NCBI RefSeq assembly: GCF_016545825.1
Contig: NC_052619.1
Coordinates: forward strand, 48,811,090 to 48,875,089
DNA from: Eucalyptus grandis
Lineage: Eukaryota; Streptophyta; Magnoliopsida; Myrtales; Myrtaceae
DNA length: 64,000 nt
Direction: 5' to 3'
Part shown: positions 24,421 through 38,314 of the stretch, in pieces
Layout of the letters: the number at the start of each line of letters is the position of its first letter
Position numbering within the stretch: position 1 is the first letter of the stretch
Translations under genes and position numbers: made by a program
Notes under the pieces: model-generated
Database searches by the model: none
Seen by the model: the letters and a program-made list of their open reading frames with translations, nothing else
What the model was told of the DNA's origin: nothing

Positions 24421-25332
24421 AGTTCCAAGACAAAATTGCTAATGCGAACGTGAGATTACTTATATTTATATTTATATTTTATATAATCTATCATAATCCT
24501 TAAATGGACCCGTTATAGTGTCTTCATTCGATATGGCACTGATCATAATAAATAAACGTTTTTGAATTCGATAATGATTACTCCATATTCTTTTTTAGTT
24601 AGTTCGCTTGACGATTCACACGATGTGAATAAGTGTAAATGGATCTAGAATTTATCCCATCACGAGTTTCAAGGTCGATTCGAAGGCCTAATAGGTTTTT
24701 ATTTTGTTTCATTTTTAGTTAAGCAAAATGAAAATAAACGCAATAACAATAATGAAAGTTTCTCATTTGTCGATAGGAACAATTCATAAAAGATGACCAC
24801 ATAAATTTAAATGAATAATAAAATGTTCAAAACATGTAACATAAAACCTATATTATAAAACTTTGATCCTCAATCATCCATGAAAAATTGTTCCAAATTC
24901 TAATTATTCGAAATCAAAAAAACGACAAGTATTGTTAATCACTTAATAATAGTTTAAAATTTAAAATTACTATTAACTAAAGTTAAATATTTATTAGAAA
25001 GCTCCACCGCATATATTCATTCCGTTTCCATTAGCAAGCTCTATTTACCAATGATAATCTCCTCATCGAGACTATCTATATTTAAAAATGAGAAAGAATT
25101 AAATAAAACATTCAATTATTATATATATAAAAGAAATTACACTTCAGGTTCCAGTTCATGAGAAAAATTATGGATTTTACTTTAGGTTTCTGGTCTAGTC
25201 TCGATTTGTGATTTTCAATTCTTAATTCTAGTTCCTGAAATTGAATTGGGAACTAGACTAGGAATTTATGATTCCTATAAAAAGGGAAATGGGAATCGAG
25301 CCTTCTTTCCTTAAAATCTAGAATCTAACTAA
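24421..25332. other. AT-rich spacer
   Basis: Very AT-rich with dense stops in all frames. An imperfect inverted motif around 'ctagtctcgattt...aaattgggaactagactag' sits at 25190-25265. No gene recognised. Confidence 0.45.
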
Positions 25333-25340
25333 GGTCTTAG

Positions 25341-26358
25341 TACTAGAGGTGTTAAATGGGTTGTGCAACCCATTTATGGACCAATTTATGTTTAAATAGG
25401 TCATTAATGGGTCAAGCTTTATCTTATAAAGCACCCATAAGAAGTTTTAATGGGTAAACACTAAGATATATGGGTTTTAAATGGGTCGCCTTCTCGACCC
25501 GTTTATGACCCATTTATCAACCCATTTTTCACTTAAAACCTCATTATCTCTCTCTTCTCTTTAATTTTACAATTTTTTTTATAAAAATCAAAATTATAAT
25601 TATTTTTTCTTTCCTTTTTTTTTTTCTTTCTTCTAACTCCGATTCTTCGGCACCTGGGGACGGTGCAGGACCGGCTAGGCGAGCCTTGAGCTAGCCGGCG
25701 TTGGGCGAGCCGCCGGATCTGGCGAGACGCGAACTCGCCGGCGTCGGGCAAGGGGCGAGCTCGAGCTCGCCCGACGCGGCGAGCCTCGAGCTCACCGATC
25801 CGGCGAGGCGGAGGCCTCGGCGACGTTCGCGAGGCCCGAGCCTCGCCGTCGGCGAGACTCGAACTCGCCGGCGTCGGCGGGCTCCAACCTCGCCAAATCC
25901 GGCGAGGGGCGAGCTTGAGCTCGCCGGCGTCGGCGAGCCGAGCGAGCCGGCTCGCCCGTGTCCGATCACCGGCCGTCGTTGTGGCGGCGGCCGGCAAAGA
26001 AGAGGAAGAAGAAAAAGAAAGAGAAAAGAGAAAAGAGAAAAAGAAAATTAAAAATAATTTTAATTTTAATTTTTTTTTAAAATAAAAATTAATTAAAAAT
26101 TAATTTTTAAAAATAAAAAATAATTAAAATTCAATTTTTAATTATATAAAATCATGTTAGCAATACCATTTTAATATATATATATATATATAAGCTTTTA
26201 TGTTTTGTTAAATGGGTCGGGTATGGGTTGGGTATAGGTCGGGTCGGGTATGGGCCGAAAAATTTCCGCAGATGATAAATGGGTTATAAACGGGTTAAAT
26301 GGGTCGCTTTGGGTCGGACCATTTATGACCCGACCCGACCCACCGTTTAACGGGTCTA
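25341..26358. mobile_element. hAT-like non-autonomous element with GC-rich core
   Basis: Ends carry related inverted sequence: left TACTAGAGGTGTTAAATGGG, right (reverse complement) TAGACCCGTTAAACGGTGGG. Flanking 8-bp words GGTCTTAG (25333-25340) and GGTCTTAC (26359-26366) agree at 7 of 8 positions, fitting a hAT-type 8-bp target duplication. Subterminal regions are packed with AAATGGGT / ACCCATTT words in both directions. The middle (25640-25990) is a GC-rich island built from CTCGCCGGCGTC/GGCGAGC words, framed by a pyrimidine tract (25545-25635) and a purine tract (25990-26050). No transposase, so mobilisation in trans is assumed. Confidence 0.72.
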
Positions 26359-26366
26359 GGTCTTAC

Positions 26367-29300
26367 CAATCAAATTCTCCGATTTCCAATTCTACCACGA
26401 AATAACGCTCATTTTAAATACAAGCGTTACATGCACGAGCGCATGCGGAATGCCTCCATTTGCCGCCACGTGTGAAACCCCCCCACTAAGTAACAACATC
26501 TAGAAGAGCCTCCGTGGATGCGCTTGCGACCGTATGCGCAACCCTAGCCGTCGACACAACCGCATAAAAAAACAGAGCCGGATAGGGAGAGATCTCCCTC
26601 TCCCAAATTATCCTCCCTCTCTTTTTTGCCATCTTTAATTGGCGAGATCTCCTTCAGTGGGCCGCTTTTTTTTTTTATTTCGAGCGATTAGATGCACTAC
26701 CCGAAATTGCCAATAAATAAATACCCCTCTTCTTTTTCTCTCTCCCGGATAAAAAAATAAAAAACATATTGATAATTTAATAAAACCCTTTTTCTTTTCC
26801 TCCCCAAAATTGACGCAAAAAAAAACATTTTTATTTTTTTTGGCTAGAAAAGCTGACGTACGGGGATTCCCTGGTGTGGCGCACGAGTGAAGCTGGGGTC
26901 CGTCCTTTGTTCAGCGTCTCGCTCGCGCGTATCGAACCGAGGTGCGCTCCAAACGACGCCGGAATGCGTTCGTGAGGGGACATCATGGCGAGCGAAGGGG
27001 CTTTTACGTAAGCGGCTGCGAGAGAGAGAGAGAGAGAGATTTAGTGCGTCGAAAGTGGAATGCAAATTGCACAGTCGTGCGCACGAAATATACTGCGAGT
27101 CTGCGAGTACTTATGATGAGTTGTTATGGTATCAGTTGGGTCTTGCTAATAAGTACTTTCCAGCCGTTTTTTTTTTTTTTTGGGTCGAAACTTCCCAGCC
27201 GTTTATTATACACAATTTTATGAGGAAAGTTTTGGATATGAAAAACGGGCCATAAACAGTACAAGATCGATTGGTACATTGAACACCGTAATGCTTCCTT
27301 AACAAGCTATCTAAAAAATGTCATTGTTGAGAAATTCCGCATCGATCGATCTCTACTATACAGAAAGCGAAATTGGCAATGAATTCCTGCCTCGAACTCG
27401 AGTTTTCATTAATTGTTGCCATTGTTTGTCGAGGCATATTGCAATAACACAATACCGACAAAATGGACAAACTCATAAATTTTTTACCTTTTAATGCTGA
27501 ACTTAAATATCTCATCTTGCCACAATTTTAAATTTTATTGTTGACTAATTTGCTTTTCCAAACACTATTCTTTTATTGTGCACATCTATTCAGTTTTTAA
27601 TGTAAAGACTACGAAAATATTAATTTATTAACTAGTGTCTCGATGACACATTCTTTGTAAACAAACTAATGTTGCATGCATGCCTATATATATTATAATC
27701 GATATTATCATATTTAACATATGAAAAATTTTGTTTTGAGAGTTTGTATTGTACATGATACTTGTCTTATGGACCATGTGTTCCCTTGTTCCACGCTAAA
27801 TCAAACTTTGAATGTCCCAATCTCTAATCACTTTCATATCTATAAAAACCCCCTCTCTGTATGTGGAAAGTCAAAATCAATGTCTCTCGAATTCTTAATT
27901 TTGCTACGCCCATGTCAACCATTGGACTAACAAAATGTTCATCGTCGCTTCTTTATATTCAAATGGACCCCATTCCGGCTAGTCCGGTTCATGTAGTAAA
28001 CCACCCCTTTGCTCGAGAATAGGTTCGGTCAACATATTTATAATATCATAGTTTGACTTTAGAGTTGCCACCACGCATCTTGCTTACTACTATTAAAAAA
28101 GAAAAAGAAAAAGAAATCCCGCTCTTTCTTTTTTGTTCTGTTCCTCCGCCCCGAGCTTGCACCGGTAGGATTAGAAATTTGATGTTTACGTATGTTGGAA
28201 TCACAAGAATCCAAAACAGTCAATTAAAATCCATCGAAAAAAAAGACACCTCAAATCATTTTCACAAAAAAAAAAAAAATCGAAAGAATTCCACGTCCTC
28301 CACACCCCCCCAAAGATCAATCGTGCAAAAGTACAAAAAGAAAATGGTCTTTTTACCTATGTCGATGGACCGTGAAAACTACAATTAATTAGATATGTAT
28401 TATGCACTTGTCTCTTTGGGTTTGCGATGTGAAATCAGCTGATTAACGACAAAATTATCGTAGCGATCTTAGGTTAATACTTCTTTAATTATTTTTCCTT
28501 AATTAACTAATGTACGGACCGGTCGCAACGTAGCTTGGAGGAGTAGGGGGAGGTGGCCGAGACTTGATTACGACCCTAATGAGCATCTCCAATAGTCACC
28601 CTTAATTTAGTTAATCCTAGTTAGTCTCACCCGTTAATTAATCGAATAGGTTAATGGATAATGATAATTTATCCTATTCGATAAGTACGTGTGCAATTTA
28701 ATAAAGGGACGTGTATGATACCATTATTTGCAAACAGCTAAGAAATATTATTTAAAATCGCCCCCTCGGATTATTTAATCTCGTAATATCAGGCGAACGA
28801 TTATTATATTACGCACAAAAATTATAATAAAAAAAAATCTCGCCACGAAATCGATTAAAAAAATCGGCGAGAAAATATTACTACTTTTCAGCATATTTTA
28901 CCTAGTGCATTACAATGGGGTTTGACATGCTGCCAAGCAACATAGGTGGGCCCCAGCCAAGAACCCCTTATTATTTAATCATTATTTTATTCCTTTTTTA
29001 TTCCTTTTTTTTCTTTCGTGTTTTCTTAGGTGTCTCCAAGAAAACTTTTCAGCCATTGGCTTGACCCTGTTCTCAGATTGTGTTGGCTTTCACTTAAAAA
29101 GGGAGAAAAGGACCCAAAAAATGAAAAAAGAAATAGGCGGTGAAAAATCTCATTAAAAAAACGCTAAAAAAAGCAATATAAAATATATTATATATATAAA
29201 AAAGGGGAGAAAATTCGTTGAGAAAAGTCCACAAAAGTGGGGCAAAGCGTGTAGAATCATGCAGAGACTTTTTAACCCCACTTTGTAATTTAATGGAGGG

Positions 29301-31500
29301 GACTATAGTTTTTATTTTTATGCTATGCTTTCTTTCTTCATGATCTTATCTATGTGTGTTGTAGCCCTAGAAAAGGGACGTACCCTTTTTGCTTTTTTTC
29401 CCCGGCCAAATACACCAAAAAAATAAAATAATGATGACGATAATTCCACATAATTATTAAATAATTTCCTCCTCTTTTTTGGGCGGGGGCCACGGTAGGT
29501 TCTTCCTCTTTTTTCTTTAAAGTGTTTTATGGGAACTTGCATTATTTTTGACCTAACCCATCCTCGGATAATAATATTTAATTCGGCCCCGTTGAAAAAA
29601 AAAATCGAATTTAAGAGAAGTAGTGGCAGACGGCAAGTTCTTTCATGCTCTCTTTGCTCAGGATATCAAATAATAATAGCAAGAATTTAATAATAATAAA
29701 AACATAATTATTATCTTATTAGTTAAAAATCGCAAGATCCAAGCTTATTCCGAGGAGCGTTGGGGAAAGACGGAATTTAAATAATATTATTTTTTATTTT
29801 TCATTTTTTATTTTTTTGCGGAGTGAAGTAGAGTCGAGAAGCGCGTGTGGTCTAACCACGTGGACAGGACCCCACGTGCGACCCCACCAATAGTAAAGCA
29901 GGTGGCATTTGGGGGGTTTCTTTTTATTTTTATTTTTATTGTTGATTGATATATTTTATTATTATTTATTATTGGTTGCGTAGATGACGTTTCAAGTGCT
30001 TTCACACAGTGCAGTCATAGTTCATTTAATTATGGTTTTGGGGAATTAAATTTTACATTTCTGTTCGATGAATAAAAACCGGGTCTAGATGGAAGAAATG
30101 TCATTTTGCGTTACAATTCAATCATTTATATTGATATAATTCTTCAGGTCGTCTGCTGATTTTTTAGAAATTGTTATGTGATGATCGTTCTTTGATAGGT
30201 ATTACTAGCATAATGCGTACTTTATTTTTTAATTATTTATTACCATTAGATTGTATCTTAAGCTCATTCCATCGATGTTGTTGAACCTTAAATCCAGATG
30301 TTTCACAAATCACCTTCACTTTGGGCATAAAAAATATAAATTATTTTCTTATTGGCGTCATGATACTTTTCTAATAAAGTTCTCAAACCTAAATGTCATG
30401 CGCCATGAATTTCGAATGAAGATTTTTATGGAGACTCAAAATATATAACTGAAAAATTAAGGATCAATGGTCTTAAAATCTAAAATCTAACGATAATTAG
30501 AAGATGTTTCAAGTGGCCGTCGTAGTTTGAAAACGTTTTAGTGCACTAAATATTGTTCTTGGAGTTAGCAAAACCTTCTAAGTAACACGAAAGCTTTTTT
30601 AGACATTTTAATAAAATCCCAAAAATCGTTCCAAACAATGCAGAGTTAATAATTTTGTGCATAGGATGGCATTTTTGTAGTTACTTAGTAGTTACACATA
30701 TCGAGTAACTACGACAACCTTCGATTAGGGTCATTGGTGTTCGATCTAAGGTGATCCGGCTTTGACTCCTAAAAACTTTTGCACGCACTTGCACGAGAGA
30801 GAGAAAGAGAGGTGATTGGATTAGATTTTATGAATTGTAATTCTATTTTATTAAGTTCTTATGTAAACGACAGAAATAGTCGATAACGACATCATCTTGA
30901 CTAACATCGGAATTAACTTTGTCTAATAGCAACCTACTCTAAATGTCTATAAATTTTTTGCTGTTGTTACTTTATATCGTTTTCATTAATTACATGCTTA
31001 AGATATTCACGTCCACAAATTACTTTATTTGGTCAAAAAATTGCTTAAATCAATAGGACACGGTGATCTCAATCTTATGCATGCTATATCTTTCACCATG
31101 TTTGCGCAATCAAATTTTATACTAATGTCCACACATTCCAAATATTTAAAGCTATTATATAGTCACGAGTTGCTTTTGCTTAAAATGAAAATAATGCCGA
31201 AAATGAATGAAAATTGCTCACCAAGAATTTGCCCCTTGGAATGATCCGACGGCCTCGAAAGAAAAATTAAATTGTGACTCCCAAGAGAAGTCACATATAC
31301 ATATATATATTTATAGCACACTTCACCATATGTCGGGGAATATATAAATGTATTTAATAATCTATTTTTTGGCACCTACTTACATGAAAGATACAAAAAT
31401 AGAGAAATCCAAAGCGCAAGAAATATCAAAGGGAATCGCCATCACCGTAGCTGCACTCCGAAGCAGGTATATTATATTATTCCCTGGGGATCTTGCCGTG
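26367..31500. other. Gene-poor spacer
   Basis: 26400-27080 has promoter-like GC content, several CGTATGCGC/CACGTG words and a GA run at about 27018-27038, but no gene start I can defend. 27080-31500 is AT-rich with dense stops. Open frames are short and of low complexity. Confidence 0.45.
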
Positions 31501-31544
31501 AGGCCCAATTTGTCACCAAAACCCCTCTAGATTTGCAAAATCTC

Positions 31545-32450
31545 GCCATATCCATAAAATTTACCTGAACCAAATTCCCTAAAACCTTTCGTGATTTTTC
31601 GCCCGATGTCGAGGAAGGCGAAACGGCGCATGCGACCTATGCATTCCGCGGTCCGTTCCGAGGCTGGACGGGTTCGATCGAAGGACCGGGACGACATTAG
31701 CGATGAGCCTTGGCGACGGAGAAGCCACGGGAGAGGGAGAGATGAAAGGTAAGGTCGTGCAATCGGAATGCTTTTCGATTTGTGTTCTATCTTCATGGGC
31801 TTATGACGATTGGACTTGCATAAGGGCCTATTGCCCACCGAGCCGTGGGCCTTTTTAGACTTGAATTTTCTGCCTAATGACTCCAATTTTTTATGTGGAA
31901 TTGCACGTCTTTCTTCGATTTAGGAAGCCTAATGCCCAAAATTGCGTTGCAAGGTAATTAGATGTGGTTGCTGCGCAGCTTATGTTAGGCGTGCATGAGC
32001 GAAACCAGATGGGCGAAAACTTACATCAGTGCCATGTAAGGAAAGATTGCAGAACTGACCTGCTCTCCTCCCGTTTTGGGAGGTTTCTATCCCGATTTAT
32101 TCTAGATCTGGGGTTTTCTTTTTTTGCCTGTTTAATTTCAGGATTTCACTTACTCTTAGGTTTTGTCAATATACAAATCCAGTTTTGAAGGAGATCATAG
32201 GAGATTAGTGAATATTTCACTTCCGCAAGTGCCCGATACTCCGAAAGGCGATATTGTTGGGAATGCCAAACTTAGGTGCGTACCGCTAAAAGACAAAGCC
32301 GTAGCAACACTTGGAGATGTCAATGTGTGCTCAATACTGAAAAGACTAATTCAACGATTGGACGACAGTTCTAATTTGAAAATTTAGAGATCTGCTTTTT
32401 AAGCATATGACCTATAATCTTATTTAGATGATTTAGCTTCTTATATAGAG
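31545..32450. other. Possible gene fragment or leader, unrecognised
   Basis: Less AT-rich than its surroundings. A plus-strand ATG near 31606 opens a short Arg-rich frame (MSRKAKRRMRPMHS...) that runs to a GTAAGG donor-like site near 31749. A second open stretch at about 32190-32385 (...RLVNISLPQVPDTPKGD...) has more natural composition and ends in a stop. I do not recognise either. Together they may be two exons of a small or decayed gene. Confidence 0.3.
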
Positions 32451-32571
32451 TTTTTTTTTTTTTTTTTTGGATTTGTCTTAGTTTTTAGTTGAATTGTGTT
32501 TCTCTATTGCATATCCATGAAAATGAATAAAAAATTTTTTTGCCCAAAAGAAGAAGAAGAAAATAATTAAG

Positions 32572-32895
32572 GTTGAAATTGACTCAAGCTACTTGTATGT
32601 AGTTCGGGTTTGACTTGATGAATATTCACGATTGACTCGTTGAATTTTCGAGTCGACATCGATATATTTATATATATTTTTATTATTATGCACCATTCAA
32701 GTTTTTAAATTCAAGCTTGAGTGCCTTTACAAATTACTTTTAGTGAGCCAAGTCAACTCGAGCATGAGTTTCTTGATTTTCTAGCCAACTTGAGTTTAGG
32801 CAGAAATCTTCAATATTCACTCAAGCTCGAGTCGAGTTTTGAGCATAAAAATTGTGAGTCAAGTTGAGCTTCAACTTGGCTTGACTCGATTTCAC
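32572..32895. mobile_element. Putative non-autonomous TIR element rich in GACTCGAG-type words
   Basis: The left end (TTGAAATTGACTCAAGCTA) pairs with the right end, whose reverse complement reads TGAAATCGAGTCAAGCCA. The interior repeats TCAAGCTCGAGTCGAG-type words in both directions. Target duplications were not found; coordinates are approximate. Confidence 0.45.
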
Positions 32896-33537
32896 TCATT
32901 GTTTGGATTTAGTCAAGCAAACCAAAACAATCGATTGAATGTGCTTCAGTTTTTAGAGTTCTTCCATACATTTCTTTTAAGTAAAGAGAAGCAATGAGAA
33001 GCCTAGTAAAAGGTCCTTTTTATTTTCTCCCTTGGAAAAAGTAGATATTTGGAAGGTAAATGATAGTTATATGTGTATCGGTGAAGATCGATACGCACCA
33101 AAGTAATTCTCACTTCAAACAACTAGAGAGCGATTGAGATTGCTTTGGGAGTTCCACACACATGTGCAATGTGCGCAAATTGGACTTGGATGGAGTAATG
33201 AATATTTGCGTGCTCAATGGGGCAAAACTAAAAAATTGGAATTACGTTGAAAAGAGGATTACATAGAAATTGAAATGCATAACGTGTACGAAAGTAGAAG
33301 GACATGTAGAAGATACATTTGCCGACAAAGGTGTTGTATATATTAGGCACGCATTTGAAATTTCGAAATGTACTTTTTCAATTGCCAATCAAAAGATTCA
33401 ATGGAATCCTCACATTATGCCTTTATTGTAGTAAATATAGAGAATCACGCATCGGATTTCATGGCGCTTGAATTTGATTGGAGTCATTGCATTGCACATT
33501 ATATTTTTCCCTTTCAAAAAGAGAGAGTAGTCCTTGG

Positions 33538-33749
33538 CAAGACCTTAAACTGCAGCGCTCCGGGGGGGACAACCCCAATAACAAGACCCCACATGTCTGG
33601 GTAATGCCGTGCCTCCTGGACTTTCTCCGGACCCGAAGGCCATACGAGGGTATTCCCTTTCCTAGGGAAGAAAAATATTAGGTTGGGGGCAAAGTCCAGG
33701 CTCCCGAAAAACATATTAGAACCTGGCTGGTCCTAAACAAGACCTTAAA
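33538..33749. repeat. 200-bp insert-like block bounded by 12-bp direct repeats
   Basis: CAAGACCTTAAA occurs at 33538-33549 and exactly 200 bp later at 33738-33749. The DNA between is distinctly GC-richer than its flank and contains an inverted pair CCTGGACTTT ... AAAGTCCAGG (about 33616-33701), so it could fold. Similar composition continues to about 33990. The source was not recognised. Confidence 0.5.
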
Positions 33750-36700
33750 AGATTTTGACATTTTAGAAGCAGATAGGATAAAGGGAGGGATTCCTCCTTA
33801 ATAAAAATGGAACTCCCACGGGGTTCGACTATAAGGGAAACCCTTTACAAGGTTTCCTAAGGTAATCTTGCCTGAATCTCCGTGACGCCCTCCCCCTTGA
33901 AACACAGGGGTGTGGTATAGAGAAATAAATGGTCTTTTCCTAAATGGGAGGAGGTATTAAATTATATGAAGTAGAAGAAATTAGAGAAATGAAAAATAAA
34001 AGTTGCTGACAGAACGGGGTGACCTATGTGACAACGAGATAATTGTAAAAAGAAATATAGAGTAGGGTTGCAAAATTTCTAAAGGAACGCACCAACCAAA
34101 TTTACTCGACGTGACAAGCCAATCAGAGCAGAGGCAGTCAAATCGTTTGACCAGATGAATGACACTGTGTCAGGAGCAGGACATTTACATTTTTAGCGCA
34201 GTCATTAAATTGGACTGCGCGGAGGACTAAGTTTATAGGCAAATTACTCATAAGAAAATTTGAAAAACACCACCTTCGAGCTCGAGATGGTTCCGATGGC
34301 ATGCAGGGCAAGCTCGAGACTATAAACATTTGAAGCCAGCGCATTAGAGATTCAAGGATCGTACCCTAGAACTTAAAAATGTGCATCATTCCTGATTTAA
34401 CTTGAGAATTGAATTGGATGGAACCAAATTGAACCGCACGATTCTTAGTGATTTTTATGATGATTGGTTTGATTTTTGATTCTAAACTTTTTAAATGAAG
34501 AATAACTAGTCCAGCTTTAAAAAAAAACTAGACCATATCAGTGGAATCACCTTATAGTATATTTAGGAACTTTTGATTAAAGAAAATAAAGTATCTAAAA
34601 AAATAATACTGTTTGTTCCCATATATACATAGGATCTAGATTGGGACTGACTAGTCTAATCTAATTATGGGGTGGACATGGTTAGTTTATGATTCCATGA
34701 TGAGAACCAATCTATCATAAAACCAATTACCCTTACTAAAATTTACACACCTCTTAAGGCTTGGGTTGCTACATAAGTGGGTGTAGGCCAAGGTCTTATC
34801 AAACTTCATGCTCAAGTTGTCAAGGTGGACTCGAAATCGATCCCACAAGTTGTCAAGGGGACTTGAAATCGTTCCTACGAGGCCATTAGTCAAGCCCTCT
34901 CAAAACTCGAAAGCTCAATAAACTTCTCGCTCAAAACGCACCCCATAAAATTGATTACTATCGAGTCGGTCCGAATACCCAAAGAAAATCTACTCGCATA
35001 AACACATGAATCATCTCGAGACACTTGAGTGATTGGGCTGAGTTCGATTTCGGCATGTCAAGAAACCATGTCCAAGTTGCTCGAGCCGGCATCGTTAGGC
35101 CCATGACCAAGCTAACCAAAATCCGACCTAACGAAAGAAGAACTAGAATCACGATCCCGATCCAGCGGAATCCGAGTCAGAGCAAAGCGCTGGGAGTCAT
35201 CCTTTCGCCAAAAGTGCAAAAATCCGAATTGTTCCCGACCTCTCTGGCGCTTAGCTTTTCTCGTGAGAAAATTCAGATAAGCATGCCGACAGACCATCGA
35301 TTTCCATGTCCCTCTCTTGTCATCTTTTTATCCACAACCATAAAGAACGAACCGAAAAGTCCGGAAGTTCACACGTTTCTTTCCTTTCCTACTTCCTCTA
35401 TTTTAGGGTTTGCCCCCATCGTTCTAGAAGTCAAATTTGGTGTCCCCCTTTTGCACATCACCTTTTCTCTCTCTCTCTCTCTATCCCACAACGGATAAGA
35501 TGAAATAAAATAAAAAGATCCTGAATAGGAAATTATCCCCGAACACGTGGTGGTTAGATACGAGTCCTCCCGGACGCTAATTAAGCATATACCCTAATAA
35601 AGATATGATCTCATTTTTATGCGGAAATTGTTAATAACACGAGGTAAATTATTTTGGTATCGTCGACGAAATTCATTTAAAAAAATTAAAAGCATATTAA
35701 CTCTCTCTCTGTGATGTAATCTGTGTGTCCCGTTGGAATACGTGGAATTGACTCGGAATCCGCAAAGCCGAGAGGGTCAAAGAGTGGAATTTCAAAAATT
35801 GGAAAATAATTATGGCAACAAAATGGAAGTCCATCTACCAAAATATTAATTTTTAAATTCATAATGTAATAATCTATAGGCATGCAAAATTTGCGCATGT
35901 GCAGCCTTCGGGAATTGCGGCCAAAGCGGTACCCATGAGAACGTCTTACAACATTAATGGACATAATCTACTTAAGTACTAATGACATTTTTTGGCCTAA
36001 AAGAAGTGATTATAACATTTATTTGCCTTCTTTTTCATGGCAATCATTTAACGCGAGCAAAACATTGATGCCTCGATCACAACTGATCGAATGTTGTTGC
36101 ATTGATACTAGATGACTCGTGCTACAATCACCCCATGTAATTCAATTCCAACAAGAATTTTTAGCAGTAACGATGTTAAGATCGGATCATGTGACATTTA
36201 AGTCAATTTCCAAGACCGGGTGGGATGTCAATGTTGAAGTAACAAAACGTCTAGTCATTGCCATTGCAAAACGAATTTTTGGACCGATGGCACACCGAAT
36301 GATTACTCTTCGTACGATAGGTTATGCGAAGTATGACCTAAACTAAAGGAGCTTCGGCTAATCAAAGGTCGGATTCGATGGCTTCCTCGAGGGCGGAAGT
36401 TTTAATCAACGTAGAATATTAATTTCTTCATTAGCCTAACAAAACATGATTAGACCATGATGGGCCATGCGTTTGATTCGATGTCGTATGTTATTGTTGG
36501 CGGAAAAAAGGGCGAGTAGTCGCATAACACGTGCGGAATCCCTAATGTGAAAGCACAAAGTCAAAATGCCATATCAGTCGATGGCCACTCCTATGATTTT
36601 GACCCAAATTGGTACGTAGAATAGAGAGAGGGAGGAAAAAAAACACTAACAATGTGAACATCAATTGGTAGCGTGACATTATTTTTCACTGATATTTGAA

Positions 36701-38000
36701 TTTGAATATAGTTTACAAATTTAAATAATGTACATAACGTTTTTGTTTTCTGAACGTAACCATCGTTGAGGCATCTTCTATCTCTTTCGCTATTGTCACA
36801 CATGTGCTCCATTTTTTTGGTCAAATAACATTCGGGAAGCAAATGAATCTTTTACTGTCAAAACTCAATTAATGCTGAATTGCATGTACAATTATTCGAT
36901 CTCCAAAATTAAGATAGTATCATAATATCGACCCAACGCTGTCTTTTTTCACTTTCGATTCCTCCTACCATAAATGCAAAAGATCAAAACATTTCCATTA
37001 AAACATGATTTGCCTTTGTGATCATTAAGCTATCTAATTAGGGGTTGGAGTCAATTAATGAGATTTGGATCAAAAGCTAGAAAAGGCGATCATAAAAGGT
37101 TGAGGATTTCCTGATGCTTTTAGGCCCTTTTTTTTTTGCCTTCGCGAAAAATTGGAGTAGTGTCGCCAATGGCAACGGCAACGGCGGCGACTCCAGTGGA
37201 TCCGTTTTTTTGCTTGTCACCGGTCGATCAGGTCAAGTCGACTCCGGGATGTCCTCTGAATTAAAGTCCCTCTTAGGAAAAAACAAGTCCATGAAAAAAG
37301 GGATCCGATTCACATGGGCATCGATGGCGTTTCAACTTTCCATCATACGCCAATTTGGCTTTAAGACTGAATGATCTTAGGAATCGCTTGGATACGACCA
37401 CTCAGGATTACATCACGAAATCAATCAACATCCCAAGAAGATTAACCCCATCATCTCACAAGAAAATTCTGAGCAATCGACCTTAAAGTTAAAGAACACG
37501 GAAGAAAAAAAAACGTGGGCCGCCAACGACTTCTTTTTGGGTTTGTGTCACTGTGACAGGGGAAATATCCCACGTCTTGTCACGTGACCTAATGAAAGAA
37601 TCGGGTTAATGAGCAAATTCAACAATGAGATATTTTATTTTGAAATCATGGATTGAACATTCGTCCATTCGTAATGCTGAAGCCCTAACAAAATTCATAT
37701 CTTTGTGGGAGAAGCGTTTTCATCAATAGCTGCATGTATTATTAATATTTTTTCACACTTTTTGCATGATAAATTAATTGTACGAAGGTACTTTTATTAT
37801 CATCGCCAAGTTATGTAATTAATTAATTTCTAACGACAAGACTATATAAATCAATAATAGGGGAGAAGATGACTCATCAAAAAGGACTACGCAAACTATT
37901 TACCAATCCCTTTATTTTTCCATATAAAAAGGAAAATCAAGGGAAATTAAAAAAATAAAAAAAAAGAATCTCTCTCTCTTCGTTTTACAAGCACGGTGGG
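33750..38000. other. Spacer upstream of the STP13-like gene
   Basis: AT-rich with a few mixed-composition stretches (33750-33990, 35020-35420). A 33-bp direct repeat (CAAGTTGTCAAGG...) lies at 34813-34877. Open frames are short and overlapping. No gene recognised. Confidence 0.45.
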
Positions 38001-38054
38001 CGTAGCTCGAAAAGCAGCGCAGGCTCCAGGGCCAGGGAAATCAAGAGCCGTTGG

Positions 38055-38173
38055 TTGACTAGCCAGCCGCCGTTGAGAAGAATCAACGGCACGTCAGCGT
38101 CGCCACGTGGCAAGATCCCGGAGGTGGCGCCCACCCGATCCCCCCCCCTTCCATTTTCCGCCTTCTATATAAA
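38055..38173 (+). promoter_or_regulatory. Proximal promoter of the STP13-like gene
   Basis: A TATA box TATATAAA lies at 38166-38173, about 140 bp before the ATG. Upstream are a perfect palindromic G-box GCCACGTGGC (38102-38111) and a W-box core TTGACT (38055-38060). G-boxes bind bZIP/bHLH factors and W-boxes bind WRKY factors. Arabidopsis STP13 is known to respond to stress and pathogens, which fits, but use of these sites is inferred. Confidence 0.65.
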
Positions 38174-38314
38174 CCGGTCCTTCCCTCCATTTTTTCAATC
38201 CACATCGCATTTCGTACGATCGAAATACACAGAGAAGCTCTTCTTCTTCTTCTGCTTCTTCAACTGTACGATCGAGCTTCAGCTCCGTCGGGCTCCCGAA
38301 TCTCCGGCGTCGCA

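Noticed and set aside
25533..26051. Overlapping frames of 154 and 116 residues in the GC-rich core of the hAT-like element
   Set aside because: Both strands are open equally, products are Ala/Arg/Gly repeats from GGCGAG words, and there is no start context or homology.
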